DNA of 64,000 nucleotides from Puccinia triticina (taxonomy: Eukaryota; Basidiomycota; Pucciniomycetes; Pucciniales; Pucciniaceae). The DNA lies in the NCBI RefSeq assembly GCF_026914185.1, contig NC_070566.1:310001-374000 (forward strand), given 5' to 3'. The notes under the pieces were generated by a model. That model was not told the DNA's origin and searched no databases. It saw only the letters and a list, made by a program, of their open reading frames with translations. Numbering within the stretch: the stretch's first letter is position 1; each line of letters opens with the position of its first letter. Of this stretch, positions 41,523 to 51,025 are shown in pieces. Both the position numbers and the translations under genes were made by a program.

Positions 41523-44500
41523 CGGGCAAGTTCGACAGCTTATCGCCAAAGCGCATCCGGCTCCCTCTAGACCTGCAGGCAAGACAACTACGGGCATTTC
41601 TGTCCCTCACGCATGGGAACTCCGTCGAGATCATATATCCTTCCTCGAGCCAGCATGGCAAAGTTACCTGATGGAGTTGACCAAGCGAGTCAAAACCAAG
41701 CTTGGCGTCCATGAGCCATTTCGATTTGCTTTTTTCGGGATGCATATCCTCGAAAAGGGTGCCACGATTGATTCCAGCGTCAAGTGAGAGTCATCTTTCA
41801 ACTGTTTGACTCGGTGTTTTCAGGCGGGTGACTGACACTTAACCGATGTCTGAACGGTGATGCGTAGCCCTGAAAAGACTCCGGGCGTGTTTGCGACTCT
41901 GATAATCTGTTTGCCATCAGCTCATACTGGCGGGGAGGTTGTTGTAAGACACGATGGCCAATCAAAAACTTTGAAGACATCGGATGCGAACCAATCCTAT
42001 GCGTGCTGGTGGTACTCGGACGTCGCGTATGATGTCCTTCCGGTCCAATCAGGTTATCGATGTGTTCTGACCTACAAACTAGCCATCAAGCCTGGTCATG
42101 ATCAGACCCCACCATCAGCAAGTTTACTCGACTCGACAAAGAAGCACCTCAGAAATACCTTTCAAACCTGGCTGAAAGACTTCACTAGCAACGACGACAC
42201 CGATGTGCCAAGTCATCTTTACCATATCCTTCATCACATATATACTCAAGATACCATGTCACTCGAAAAACTCAAGACTGTAGATTCCACGCGAATAGAT
42301 GTATTGCGAGATTGTGCGCGCGAGCTCCCGTTTGATTTTTTTTTTGCCTTACTGGAGAAAAAAGAGGAGGGTACGGTGCGGCAAAACCGCTACGAAAACC
42401 GCTACGAGCATGGATATAATGACTACGATACCGATTCTGACTCCTGTGCTAGCTACCATAGCATTGACTCAGTGGATCATACCAGATTTCTTGTGAAGTC
42501 ACTCCGTGGACTTGATGGCACCATCCTCGCCAGCAACTTCCACTTTAACCCGCGGTTTTGCTCAGTAACAGACCCTTTCAGAGATCCAAAAACCATCGAC
42601 GAAGATTTCGAATACGAGGGACATGGTGTACGTTTCTTCAGTTCTATCATGTCTAACTTCACGGCCAAGAATTTAATCAGAAAGCTGCACATTCACTCCT
42701 CCAGGACGGTTACGTCACCCACCGATATCGTGGTTGGGCAGTGGTGATCGTTCCGCACCAGAAAATTGGCGAATATTTAGCTCGAGGCACATTTGGATCC
42801 TCCGACGAAGATGATACACCTGGAGATATATACGTGGATGATAGATCTGAATTCACAGAAGACTATGATCCAAATGAATCCTTAGGCAACATGTATTTCC
42901 ACTCCGCTCTGCGATATCTTGGACAAATTCGCTCGGGCCCCTCAGCTCGAAAATCCATGCTGGATGCGATCTGCGTATTGTATGTCTCAAAGTCCAGCGA
43001 GAAATTGACGATGATTGAGATCCTCAAGAGTGCTCTTGAATACTCCCACTACACGCTATTCCAAACTGTTGGAGTTCGCCACCAAGGTCATTTGCCAGTC
43101 GAGTTTTTTGATTGGGCAAAGGGATGGCTGGACCTACTTCCAGATGCAGCGGACCGTACTGAAAAGTACCAGACATGGTGCGTATGAGGATTTCTGGGGG
43201 GGCCTGGCTTGTTTTTATCGAGATAAATGAGCAACTGATGCTCATTTCCATTGCATCACCAATAGGGTAACGTTACTCATCCAGGACTATCCGTATATGA
43301 CTGATTGCATCAACATCATTAGGAGGATCTCAAATCCTACTTTTGACGTAGCTGTGGCAGATGGATCACTTTCAAGCATGGACAGCTGGGCAAAAGACAC
43401 GACTCGTCGGTGTATTCAGAGTTTCCCCGAAACCAACAGGAAGCCAACTTTATCAGATGCAGAGTGTATTGTGACTGCTCTATTTGATCTCGATGAACCA
43501 TGGCAAGATATATCTGCCCTGTAGGCGTTTGATTCATCCTGGAGGGCATCAAAGAAAACCATTCGGAATGTCACTGACTTGTGCTTCCATCCAATCTGCA
43601 GTCTTACATCGATTTTCGACCGCTTTCCACGCGCCGATGCTACCGCATTTCTGCTTGAGGTCCTCTTTCAGCTCAAGTTTCAAGCAGAAGCGAGGCATCT
43701 CCCGACTTCTGACACGATGAAGCTCTACAGAAGCCTTAGCTTGCGTCTTTTCAACCGCCACAGGAGGTTCTCTGACATCATTACCGCAGCAAAAGCCAGG
43801 TTGGAATCTCAACCCGGGCCTCGGGTCTTTTTGCAGTCTGGAGCTTTATTCGGCCGCAAGCTCAACAAGATTGTCCAGGGGTCATCTGGAACCGGGCTGG
43901 TGGTCACTCCACAGGCCTTAGTTAAATTTGCCTGCGATCTCAACCATATCGCCACCGATACAACGAGCCCACTCAAACAGTTCGTCCTAGAGATTACCGC
44001 ACAATGCGTTACATTCTCTGCGGAAGACATAAAAGGCCTGTGGATGCCGTTTCTCTGTCAACTGATCCAGGATCTGGCTTCTCGATCAGTCTCGCTCAAC
44101 ACCCCGCACTATCAGCAGCTCACACACCAACTCATAAAGCAGGCAGATGACAAAGTCATTGGGCTGTGCCCTCAAGCAGGCGTCAACTCTCTAATCCCTC
44201 GCGTAGATTGTACATGCAAAGACTGCGAGGACCTCAACCGATTCCTTCACAACGGCCACCAGCGTGTTGGTCACTTCTCGATTCCAGAAGCTAGGCGTGA
44301 GCACCTGAAGAGACAACTCGATCAGGCACGCATTGCCGTCACCCAGAAAACTATAATGAGTGGAAGATCTTGTACGTTGGCCGTGACCAAAACTCGCACT
44401 CTAGAGGACGAGGTTAACGAGTGGAAAACACGCCAAAATGAGCTGTATGGATTCCTCACTCAGCAGATCTCCCAAGAGCAGCTGCAAAGCCTGCTTGGTG

Positions 44501-44574
44501 CCCAAGAAGCTACCCGCGTCCGATCCTTAGCCAAGCCAAGGCAACCTGCTATCGTGTCTTGTCTTCGAAAATAA
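41523..44574 (+). pseudogene. 2OG-Fe(II) dioxygenase-like gene, main part
   Basis: Resumes in frame after the CGGG duplicate. The fold core reads LEKGAT, then over an intron (41784-41867) EKTPGVFATLIICLPSAHTG, GGEVVVRHDG and WWYSDVAYDVLPVQSGYR. Family members have a His-x-Asp after the LEKGA stretch and a His in YSDVxHEV; here these positions read SSVNP and YDV, so the iron ligands seem lost, while the Arg for 2-oxoglutarate (GYR) remains. Further introns are 42628-42704 and 43178-43265. An in-frame TAG at 43522-43524 interrupts the C-terminal helical part; the frame then continues to 44574 with a CTCKDCEDLNRFL finger-like motif typical of this family's end. With the retroelement, the stop and the missing ligands it is a decayed gene, or a pseudoenzyme broken later. 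Confidence 0.75.
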
Positions 44575-45564
44575 CCGAAAGCTTTCAGGCGCATTTCGAA
44601 CCCTTCATTTTTTTTCACCTTGTTGTACATCACCGGGTATAGTTGCCTGAAACCCTGGGCATGCAGGTTTTTGCCGTTCCCCAATCCTCTGAGAAGAAAA
44701 CAAAGAGGGATGAAGCCGTTGGTTTGTCTAATCCGTTCCCTCTGGAGTAAGGGTATGAACAAAATTTCAGCCTTTTGCACATTCTCCTTGCGGGCAAGAC
44801 ATGCTACGAAGTACCAGCGGGTGGTTTAGAAGACTCTTTTCCGACGAGACAACAAGAACCATTCAGAGAAGCCTTTCATTGATGACGGGTAAAGATCTCG
44901 CTATCTGCGGCGAGGCATCCTGACGATCGCTACATCGTTCATGTGTTGCCATCTAGGATAAACTCTCCTGACGAGTATGTAGTGTGGCCCCAACGTCGAC
45001 AGGAATATTTCTGACGAGTGCCTGGTCAAGTATTGGCAGCGGCACCACACACTCTGGTACTACGTAGGAGTCAATCTTACCTGATAAGCAGCCAGTAGCA
45101 GCGGACTCCTTCACTTCCTCTTCCGCTACCACACAGATCGCGTGGTTTGTGGCTGAGGCAGGGCGAGCAATTTTTTTTGAAACCTTTTGAAACGGTATCA
45201 AATTCCGTCTCATTGCACGGTTTTCATAGTGTTCTCTTTTAATCTGCACTTAAAAATAAAATAAAAAAACTAGTGTTCTCGTCGGGAATTGTAAGACCGG
45301 GATCACACTCAGGTTGGCTGTGAGTGTAGTGATGACCCCCCTCCAACAAGCCGGAGCCGGTCATGGTTCGGGCGGATAGGCAGAGGATCTCACGATCTGT
45401 CACTGTCGCAACAAAAAGAAAGTTGAAGGCAGCACTGCCTTGCAAGTCTTCTCTGCAACCGCCATCAGAATTCTGGGTGCTCGTTTTATCCTCTTCCAGT
45501 GCTACCGGCCTAGGAAATTTTCAGCACTCCACCTCCATTCTCAGGTATCCTTGTAAGTACGACC
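44575..45564. other. Intergenic region
   Basis: Between the dioxygenase-like gene and the next gene. An ORF at 45363-45575 could supply an upstream exon through a 40-bp GTAAGT...GCAG intron (45553-45592), but the intron is very short and the peptide is not convincing. Nothing else is recognised. Confidence 0.4.
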
Positions 45565-47210
45565 ATGTGGGTTAAGGTGAAACAACCCGCAGACGACGTT
45601 CCTCCCGCGACAATGACCTCGGAGGCGGTTCCTCACACTGTAACCGTCAATGATTCCGCAAGGCAACTCCCGCAGCAGTTACCGAGTACAATATTTGCAA
45701 TACCTTTTCCCAAGCCAGTACAGCACAACGCAAACGACGAAGAGCCGGTGCCCTTTTTACTCTAGTAAGTATCTGTGAAAGATGATTCTAAAAAAAAAAG
45801 AGAAATAATTGGGTATATAACAGTTTTAACCCGAGATATACTCTAGCACGTTCCCGCGTTCGGTGTACGAGAAGCCGCCAAAAGATCCGGTGACTGGCAA
45901 GCGCGGGAAGGAAAAGCTAGTGAAGAAGTTCGAACGGAAGTGGCAAGAGGAGGTCAAAGAAGGCCGTGATATCAAAAGAGGTCAACACAAAGCCGCCGGA
46001 AGGCTCAAGAGAGCCAAAGGCGCTATCGCCAGAGTCAGTATCTTTTTTGACCAATGGCCATTTTCCTGTGCTAGCACCTCCCATTCATTCTAGTAATTCG
46101 CTGTGCTCAAAACAAAATATCTGTTACTTTCATCAATCAGGTTGCAGCTTCAACCATCCAATGGCTGCCCAACAATGTGATGGAAGTTCTGGCTAGGCTA
46201 CCACCTCCCAAAAAGATAGGAAAAGTGAGTTCAGCTTGGGCGTGACCTTATCGTTCTTACTTTCCAGGATATGCGGATCTCCAAAAGTTGATGGATTGTG
46301 AATAGCCGGACTAATATTTCTCCGTGCTAATGCTGGTTTTGTTCTCCGCGACCTCAAGGTTTCGATTATTTATCCGGAGTCAGTAGATATGCCTTGGTTC
46401 AACACGACCAATTTATCCAAACCTCAGATACAGAAACGCTTTTGGGACCTCCTGATGGAAGCCAAAAAGAGCGCAAAAACAAAGATCGCACTGTACATCA
46501 GCAAATCCTCCCCTATTTCATCCTACCATACCGCAGTTCGAGTGTTTGATGCGGATTCTGTTTATCTGTTTCCTGCCGACCAGGTCCGGATTTCTGTTGC
46601 CGGTCACTCTGGCCATGTAAGCAACTCCACTGACTCCAGCAGGTTGACTGCACATGCAGGCATATTGACCAGGTTTGTGGTTACATGGTCTTTCGGCCCA
46701 TACAGTGATATACTGGTCATTGTCCCATTGTTCATATTCGAGATCAACTTGGCTTACTTTGTCACTCAGCTAAACGGTCAGTTTCTCTCATCGATTCTAC
46801 TCATTCGTGTAGCTGCAAGCTCAAATTATTTGAGGCTGTCAGGCTCCAGAAAAACTAAACATTTCGCCGAGGCGAACAAGCAAGCCCAACAGGCGGCTTC
46901 ACACGGCGAGGAGATGGATTCGGTTTTTGAATTCAAGGCCAGCCCAGCGGATCGGTTCACTGAAACAATGAAACATCTTTATACAATTTCATCGACCATT
47001 GATCCGATCAAGTTTCCGCTACATGCAGATCTGCCACCACCCAATTATACGCCTAGGAAGGAGATTGCAGCCGAGTTGATCCACATGTTTCAAGAATCAC
47101 TCGATCCTGATGTGCTTGCTCGACATAACTTGGATGAGGAATTGGTCGCCCTTGATCTCGATCGTGCATTGAGGAAAGGGGCCAAGGAATACGTGAAGAA
47201 ACTGAAGTGA
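45565..47210 (+). CDS. Conserved fungal protein with one membrane segment, 7 exons
   Basis: Exons 45565-45764, 45847-46033, 46141-46224, 46359-46492, 46584-46616, 46706-46776 and 46813-47210 join to 368 codons plus stop, with every junction GT-AG and in frame. Residues about 70-125 are strongly basic (KEKLVKKFERKWQEEVKEGR, GQHKAAGRLKRAKGAIAR). A Pro-rich PPPKKIGK and IIYPESVDMPWF block follows. Then comes one hydrophobic segment assembled from three exons (LLPVTLAIDI, LVIVPLFIFEINLAYF). The C-terminus is an alpha-helical, charged tail of about 115 residues. I recall this layout from other fungi but cannot name a function; a membrane protein of an organelle is possible. The last intron (46777-46812) is only 36 bp and its retention would stay in frame. 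The start codon is uncertain. Confidence 0.65.
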
Positions 47211-47590
47211 ACAACGCATCCATCAATGTCCCTGGCACCATCTTCAATCTTTTCATCTTCAATGTTTTTTTTTTTTTTTGCCACACTTTCATCACGGCGA
47301 AATAGTTTCTAGCAATTCAATCTAATCTATATCTTATACCCAAAAAGTGAGCAAAGACTCAACAACAGCCAGCCTTGTCCGCCTTTGAACTCACATCACA
47401 TTTGGGTTTACATTTGGTAATGAGGTGTTTAACTGGTCTGATCTTTGAAATAGTTTTGAGACAAGGTGGATCATGATATTTTTGGTAAATAGAAGTCCAT
47501 GCAAAACATATGCTGCACGAGTGGAAAAATAGGGCCAGTGGGGTTTTAGTGGATGACTTGATAATTTTGGGATCTGGAGACCACGCAGAA
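47211..47590. other. 3' flank with poly(T)
   Basis: An 18-nt T run near 47262-47279 and AT-rich sequence. No gene is supported. Confidence 0.45.
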
Positions 47591-48175
47591 TCTGCCAAAA
47601 CCCAGACCCTTTTGTGTCCAAATCAAGTACATACATCCGCAAGGATTTGCAGATGTGACAGGATAAGTGGAGGGCTTCCTCATGTTGCCAGTTGGCATCT
47701 GATACAGAGCTCTAGACATCCCTTGAAATCCTAAATTCACACAGCTACCAAAAACAGTACCATCGTGCATACAGGAAGTTGTCCCGTCGTCCAGACTCAG
47801 TCACTTCACAGCAAACAGGTAACCGGAGTTCCTTTTACAGAAGCTCACAAATACACAGCTTTATGTTGAGCACAGTTAATGCTGCAGCTTTGGGCAGTCT
47901 GCAGTCTTGATTCTAAAGATTGATATGCAATCTGCTTTATCCAATCAGCCACTCAGAATATGGGTTATTCAAGAGGTGGTCTGTACAAGTTGATGGCTGC
48001 ATTAGCCTATACAGAAGCTGCAAGCTTTGATTTTGACTCTGTTTTGAGGTGATTGGTGTTGCAAGGAGCACATTGGCCCATGGGATAGCTATTCCGCTGC
48101 CAATCCATGTGCAGCACTTGTAGTCGGGTCCTTCATTCACTGGCAAGTTGTTCACAATAAAATTGGCATATGTAT
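47591..48175 (-). CDS. Possible small secreted Cys-containing protein gene (two exon blocks)
   Basis: Minus-strand blocks look like exons of one small protein. At about 48170-48040 the frame reads ANFIVNNLPVNEGPDY, then KCCTWIGSG and AIPWANVLLATPIT. At about 47795-47620 it reads DDGTTSCMHDG, TVFGSCVNLGFQG and SANPCGCMYL. The cysteine spacing (CC, C, C, C-G-C) and Gly/Asn-rich style fit extracellular fungal proteins. No signal-peptide exon, clean splice pair or start codon could be fixed, so it may be a remnant. Confidence 0.3.
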
Positions 48176-48765
48176 GTAAGTCTATATTCGAAACCCAAAT
48201 AATCTACCATCGTGTTGAAATTAAGCCACGGTTTTTGTTCTATTATGCAAACATCCCCAGCGTCGAATTAGAAGATGAATTAGCAGTGCGAATGGGCTGG
48301 GCTTTTGAGTGATTCGTGTGGATTGGAACCCCAGAAGAAAGAGGAAAAAAGCGTCCAAAAGAGGGAAAGATCTATGTATGATCAAGGCGGGGAGAGAGAT
48401 GATATATAGCTGAAGGTCCTTCCCAGCCGCCGGATCCGCCCCCCGCCACGCACAACGCCGCCTGCACCAAAAAAACAAAAAAACCAAAGACGAAATAAAA
48501 GGCGATCGGCGGTCGCCCTGGCCACCATCGAGATCGCCGACCTGTATACCCCCGCCCAAAAGAAACGGCGCAAGGTCAGCCTCCGTCCCCGCGTTCTAGA
48601 GGAGGGGCCAGAAGCAAGAGATACAGACCATGCAGCTTCCCCGGCCGGCCGGAGAGATCTCCGCGCGCGCCAAGTCCGCCAAATGGGACAGAAAAGAAGA
48701 CAGGCGTGCGAAAGCAAAAGCGGGGGAGGAGGCGTGTAAGCGGCAGGGAAGAACGGCCGGGCGGG
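48176..48765. other. Intergenic region between convergent or tandem genes
   Basis: The GC-rich right half has open frames on both strands, including a plus-strand frame of about 75 codons ending near 48738 that contains AQKKRRKVSLRPR. It has no start codon or domain support. The left half is AT-rich and silent. Confidence 0.4.
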
Positions 48766-50943
48766 TCAGGCGAGCAGGTTCTTGAGCAGGCCGAGCGCGA
48801 CGAGCATGGCCTGATTCCACGCGAGGTCTCTGCGAGCCTTGCGGGGGGCGCGGGGGCCGGGGCCTTGGTTCTCCGGGTGGGTCTGTTCGGCCGAGCCCGG
48901 AGCGGGATGGGGAGGGGTGGTGAGAGGGTTGAGACGGGCGAGGAGGGCGAGGTTGAGGAGGCGGGCCTGGGAGAACTTGTGCAGACGGCCGTCGATCTCG
49001 GCCAGCCTTGCGGCCTGCCACTCCAGCTCTCCCTTCTCGCCCTGGACGGCCCCCTGCTCCTCCTCCCGGCGGGCGAAGAGCCTGCGGAGCCGGGCCAGGC
49101 CGGCGAGCTTCTTCTCGATCACCAGCGCCGCCCGCCGGACGCTCTCCACCAGCCTGGCGTACTCCGCCCGCTCGTCGGCCTCCGTCGCCCGATACCGTTG
49201 GTGGTCGGGGACCAGGTGGCTCTCGGTCTGCGTGTCGAGACTGTCGCGCACCACGCCGCTGCTCAGGAAGCGTGTTGTTTCTTCTCCTTCTTCTCCCCCA
49301 GGACGATCGTCAGGAGACGAGGAGGAGGAGATCTGGAGATAGTGGTCGCGGAGAGGGTCGAAGGTGAGCGCGAGCTCTTTCTGGGCCAGCAGGGGCTCGT
49401 TGAGCTTCATGTAGACCTGGAAGATCAGATGGAGATAGGCGACTGAGAATGGCCGATCGGGTGCCGATAGGGCCTCTCTTCCGAACCTGGCGAGCAGGGC
49501 CTCGTGGAGCTCCTTGATGAGGATCCAGTCGCCGACGGCCTCGGCAGCCTTGATGAGTGCCAGATACCCCTCGACGCTCTCCGTAGCTTCTCCTGGCCGG
49601 CCTTGGTAGTGGTTTTGTTGGCTGTTGGTGGTGGGACACTGCTCGATGAGCTTCTGGGAGATCTTGATGAGCATCGGCTTGGGTGCGCGGGTGGCGATGA
49701 GTGCGGCGAGGATGATGGTGGTGAGGAGGCCGGTGAGGACGAGCTTGTACTTGAGCTTGATCTCCCGGTCGAGCAGGGTGTGGAGCCCGGGCAGGTCGTG
49801 GTTGATGATCCTGCTCCAGGCCAGGCCGATGATGTGGCTGGATCGGAGCTGGCTCTGGTTCTCGGCCACCTCGCGGTCGATGAGCTCTGCCAGCTTCTCT
49901 GGCGGGGTTCCGACCAGGCTGAAGATCCGGACCATCTCGGAGACGACGATGGTCGAGGGCTTTGCGTGATGTGGCTGGTCTGTTGATGGTGGCTGGTAGA
50001 CTCTCTTGATGAGCTCGATCAGCTGGGGATAGCCGAGGCTGGGGTGGTTAGGATCGATGGCGATGGGGGTGTGAGGAGGGTGGTGGTGGTGGTGGTTGAT
50101 GAGGGATTTGATTCTGGAGTTGGTTTGCGACTCGAGCCACTGCCTGGTGTATCTGAGGTAGCTCTCGAGCTCGCGTTCGCCGAGCAGGCCGTGCTGGTCG
50201 AGCCTCTGGATCCAGCCGGCCAGCTCGACCGGCTCGAGGGCTGGCTGTGTGGGCAGGAGCAGGATGTCGAGCCAGGCCGAGAGCAGGCGTCGGTTGGGGG
50301 GGTTCTGTGGCTGCTGCTGCTCGAGCCATCTGGTGAGTCCGGCGGGGCCCTCTGTGCGGTAGAAGTACTTGGCGAGGACGGCGGCGGTGATTGGGCCGTG
50401 GGGCGGGGCGCGGGGTGGGAGCGGGTTGTTAGTGGCTGCTCGTGCGCAGATGAGGAGGGCGGTGGCCTGGTCGGAGGAGTGGGTGTTGTTGGCGGCTGCG
50501 AGTGCGAGGTCTGGGCGGTTGCGGATGAGGTAGATGGCCAGCAGGCTTTCGCGTGCGCTGTCGCTTGGTTTCCAGGCGGGGCGGGCTGTTCTGATCCGCT
50601 GAGCCTGTGCTGCGAATCGGCCGGCGATGGGTGTGAGGGGTGCGCCGAAGTCGAAGCGGGTGAGGAGTGCCCATGCGCGGTGGGGCTGGTTCCATCGGAG
50701 CAGGTTTTCGATGTATGCCTCGATGATGGTGATCTGGAGTGGGGTGGTGGTGGCTGTTGGTGTGCTGAGGATGGGTCTGATGATTCTGCGCATCAGGCCC
50801 ATCCCTCGTCCGAGCTGGCCGCATCGTCGGAAGAGGCCTGGGAAGGAGTCCTGTTCGTCGGGGGGTGTTGTTGGGTTGTTCTGGTTCAAGTGCTGGCTGA
50901 GCTGGCTTCGGTGCTGCTTGGTCGTGCTCAGCAGTCGCCGCAT
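48766..50943 (-). CDS. Putative mitochondrial helical-repeat (PPR-like) protein, 725 aa
   Basis: A single uninterrupted minus-strand ORF. The N-terminus (MRRLLSTTKQHRSQLSQHL) is basic, hydroxylated and free of acidic residues, as in mitochondrial presequences. The rest is almost all helical, with recurrent short helix pairs (ESLLAIYLIRNRPDLALAAA, RLLSAWLDILLL, GYLALIKAAEAVGDWILIKE), the style of pentatricopeptide or other alpha-solenoid organellar proteins. The C-terminus has a charged coiled-coil-like stretch (residues about 600-660). No catalytic motif is seen. The family is not recognised beyond this. It lies about 80 bp downstream of the ING-like gene on the same strand. GC content is high compared with the AT-rich spacer before it. 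Confidence 0.6.
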   Translation of the reverse strand: MRRLLSTTKQHRSQLSQHLNQNNPTTPPDEQDSFPGLFRRCGQLGRGMGLMRRIIRPILSTPTATTTPLQITIIEAYIENLLRWNQPHRAWALLTRFDFGAPLTPIAGRFAAQAQRIRTARPAWKPSDSARESLLAIYLIRNRPDLALAAANNTHSSDQATALLICARAATNNPLPPRAPPHGPITAAVLAKYFYRTEGPAGLTRWLEQQQPQNPPNRRLLSAWLDILLLPTQPALEPVELAGWIQRLDQHGLLGERELESYLRYTRQWLESQTNSRIKSLINHHHHHPPHTPIAIDPNHPSLGYPQLIELIKRVYQPPSTDQPHHAKPSTIVVSEMVRIFSLVGTPPEKLAELIDREVAENQSQLRSSHIIGLAWSRIINHDLPGLHTLLDREIKLKYKLVLTGLLTTIILAALIATRAPKPMLIKISQKLIEQCPTTNSQQNHYQGRPGEATESVEGYLALIKAAEAVGDWILIKELHEALLARFGREALSAPDRPFSVAYLHLIFQVYMKLNEPLLAQKELALTFDPLRDHYLQISSSSSPDDRPGGEEGEETTRFLSSGVVRDSLDTQTESHLVPDHQRYRATEADERAEYARLVESVRRAALVIEKKLAGLARLRRLFARREEEQGAVQGEKGELEWQAARLAEIDGRLHKFSQARLLNLALLARLNPLTTPPHPAPGSAEQTHPENQGPGPRAPRKARRDLAWNQAMLVALGLLKNLLA

Positions 50944-51025
50944 CGGAGAAATCGAAATAATAAATAATATTTTATTTTATTTTTATTTTTTTTATTTTTT
51001 TATTATTCTAGAAACATTTACAACA

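Noticed and set aside
45363..45575. Upstream coding exon of the conserved gene
   Set aside because: It needs a 40-bp intron and the peptide is not protein-like; left as a possibility in the notes.
48505..48738. Plus-strand open stretch with KKRRKV as a nuclear protein exon
   Set aside because: No start codon, splice site or homologous domain; GC-rich region with several open frames.
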